DNA from: an uncultured Ignavibacteriota bacterium
Lineage (GTDB): Bacteria; Bacteroidota; Ignavibacteria; Tepidaquicellales; Tepidaquicellaceae
Length of the DNA stretch: 7,850 bases
Direction: 5' to 3'
NCBI GenBank assembly: GCA_937915485.1
Contig: CALGII010000222.1
Span: 1-7,850 of the forward strand
Below the pieces are notes generated by a model that worked only from the letters and a program-made list of their open reading frames with translations, did no database searches and was not told the origin of the DNA. Within the stretch, counting starts at the first letter, position 1. Each line of letters starts with the position of its first letter. Below, one piece after another: positions 6,652 through 7,850 of this stretch. Made by a program: the position numbers and the translations under genes.

Positions 6652-7850
6652 ATGTCAAAGGAAAAAAAGAAACAAAATAAGCAATTAAAACCGGTGTACG
6701 TTGAAAACCCGTACCTGAATTATGTATTGCTTGGTGTCTTTTTCGTTTTTATCGTTTTCTTCACAACTTTTAAGATTTCAGGTGACGACGATGTATTCTG
6801 GCATCTCGCAACAGGAAGGTACATAATTAATACCGGTCACGTTCCTTCGACGGACATATTCGGATTCCTTACCGAAGGTCAGCAGTGGATGCCGTTCGAA
6901 TGGGGTTGGGATGTGCTCACTTATGCTCTATACACTGCATTCGGTTTTACGGGAATTTCGGTCTTAAGGACTATTGTTTTCTTAGCCGTGTTCGGTATAA
7001 TCTATCTGATTCTTAGAAAATTTAAAGTGAGTACTGTCTTTTCGGTCACGTTTATGTTTATTCTGGCGTTTGCATCCATAGACAGGCTCACACCGAGACC
7101 TCACGTGATGTCTTACTTATTTTTCGTATTGATATTGTTTATAATATGCAGATACAGATACTTTAACAGAGATAATTATAAAATTCTTTATTTCCTGCCG
7201 TTGATTTTTTTGATATGGGCAAACATGCACATGGGAATTATTGCGGGCGGATTCATACTTTTTCTTTACTTCATCTCTGAAGCGATTAACACTTATAAAA
7301 AGAATTCATTCTTAGATTCAGATGTGCGTCCGTTGGAAAAGAAGGAACTCCTGCGTTTGTTCGTTATACTCACCGTATCGGCGCTCGTAATGCTCGTTAA
7401 TCCGAACTTTTTCCAGACATATGTTTATGCTTACGAGCATACGAAAATGAAAATGCTTGAGACTGTGAACGAGTGGATGTCCCCGTTTGGCAATAATGGA
7501 GACGGTTTTGTGAATATACTTTATAAGATTTTATTGTTTTCGGGATTGCTTACACTTTATTTTTCATTGAAAAAGAAAGATATATTTCCCGCGATACTGT
7601 ACATTGGCTTCGCGCTTTATTCAGTCAGAGCGATGAGATTCACTATAGATTATGTGATAATCGTTTCGCCTTTTGTTTTTATCTCGATTAATTACTTGTT
7701 CGATTCACTTAAGAATGAGAATCTAAAGGACTCTCTTACTAAAAAGCCTATCCTGAAATCGGCGCTGGGTTTATTCCTGATATACGTAATAACTCTTATA
7801 CCGGGTAATAAATTATATCTTGAACAACTCAAGTATTACAGGATAACGGG
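6652..7850 (+). CDS. polytopic membrane protein, GT-C glycosyltransferase-like (partial, 3' end beyond window)
   Basis: The frame opens at the ATG at 6652, 4 nt after the previous TAG, and stays open for 399 codons to the window edge. The N-terminus is lysine-rich and cytoplasmic, and the first membrane helix is at about 23-41. An extracytoplasmic loop follows with GDDDVFWHLATGRYI (44-58), then TGHVPSTDIFGF and PFEWGWDVLTY. Further helices carry TPRPHVMSY (147-155), WANMHMG (189-195), VNPNFF (249-254) and SVRAMRF (324-330). Acidic residues in the first outer loop, here Asp45-47, are the usual active-site position of GT-C enzymes, which transfer sugars from polyprenyl phosphates. The other motifs match a widespread family of uncharacterised multi-helix proteins. 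I infer a glycosyltransferase-like role in the inner membrane. Many relatives have extra C-terminal domains such as TPR, which could lie beyond the edge. Confidence 0.87.
   Translation, partial: MSKEKKKQNKQLKPVYVENPYLNYVLLGVFFVFIVFFTTFKISGDDDVFWHLATGRYIINTGHVPSTDIFGFLTEGQQWMPFEWGWDVLTYALYTAFGFTGISVLRTIVFLAVFGIIYLILRKFKVSTVFSVTFMFILAFASIDRLTPRPHVMSYLFFVLILFIICRYRYFNRDNYKILYFLPLIFLIWANMHMGIIAGGFILFLYFISEAINTYKKNSFLDSDVRPLEKKELLRLFVILTVSALVMLVNPNFFQTYVYAYEHTKMKMLETVNEWMSPFGNNGDGFVNILYKILLFSGLLTLYFSLKKKDIFPAILYIGFALYSVRAMRFTIDYVIIVSPFVFISINYLFDSLKNENLKDSLTKKPILKSALGLFLIYVITLIPGNKLYLEQLKYYRIT

Overview
The window holds five genes on the + strand, closely spaced and apparently one transcription unit. 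It is moderately AT-rich. Four genes are complete and the fifth runs off the right edge. A TonB-dependent receptor with a carboxypeptidase-regulatory-like N-terminal domain, a PorV/PorQ-family outer-membrane barrel, a beta-propeller lipoprotein and AT-rich start regions without Shine-Dalgarno sequences together suggest the Bacteroidota/Chlorobiota/Ignavibacteriota (FCB) group. I lean towards an Ignavibacteria-like organism, but this comes from protein style alone and no marker gene is present.

Layout. Bases 1-63 are three head-to-tail copies of a 21-bp repeat that begins before the window. Each copy contains a small A-loop hairpin. The repeat is open in a + frame that continues to a stop at 108-110 and keeps a heptad pattern in two further degenerate units. 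Bases 111-202 are an AT-rich leader. Then come a secreted lipoprotein with two Ig/Fn3-like domains and a GATase/ThuA-like domain (203-1621), a TonB-dependent receptor (1663-4497), a PorV/PorQ-family barrel (4519-5538), an NHL-type beta-propeller lipoprotein (5562-6647), and the first 399 codons of a polytopic GT-C-like membrane protein (6652 to the edge). The gaps are 41, 23, 21-23 and 4 nt or close to that, and no terminator is visible between the genes.

How they may work together. The first four products carry export signals and belong at the outer membrane or periplasm: two lipoproteins, a TonB-gated barrel and a FadL-like barrel. The fifth is an inner-membrane protein resembling lipid-linked-sugar glycosyltransferases. 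The set looks like a cell-surface module for uptake, export or surface modification. No SusD partner, transporter ATPase or degradative enzyme is present to name a substrate. The parts most worth a second look are the 21-bp array at the left edge and the conserved grouping of a TonB receptor with a PorV-like barrel and a propeller lipoprotein instead of SusD.
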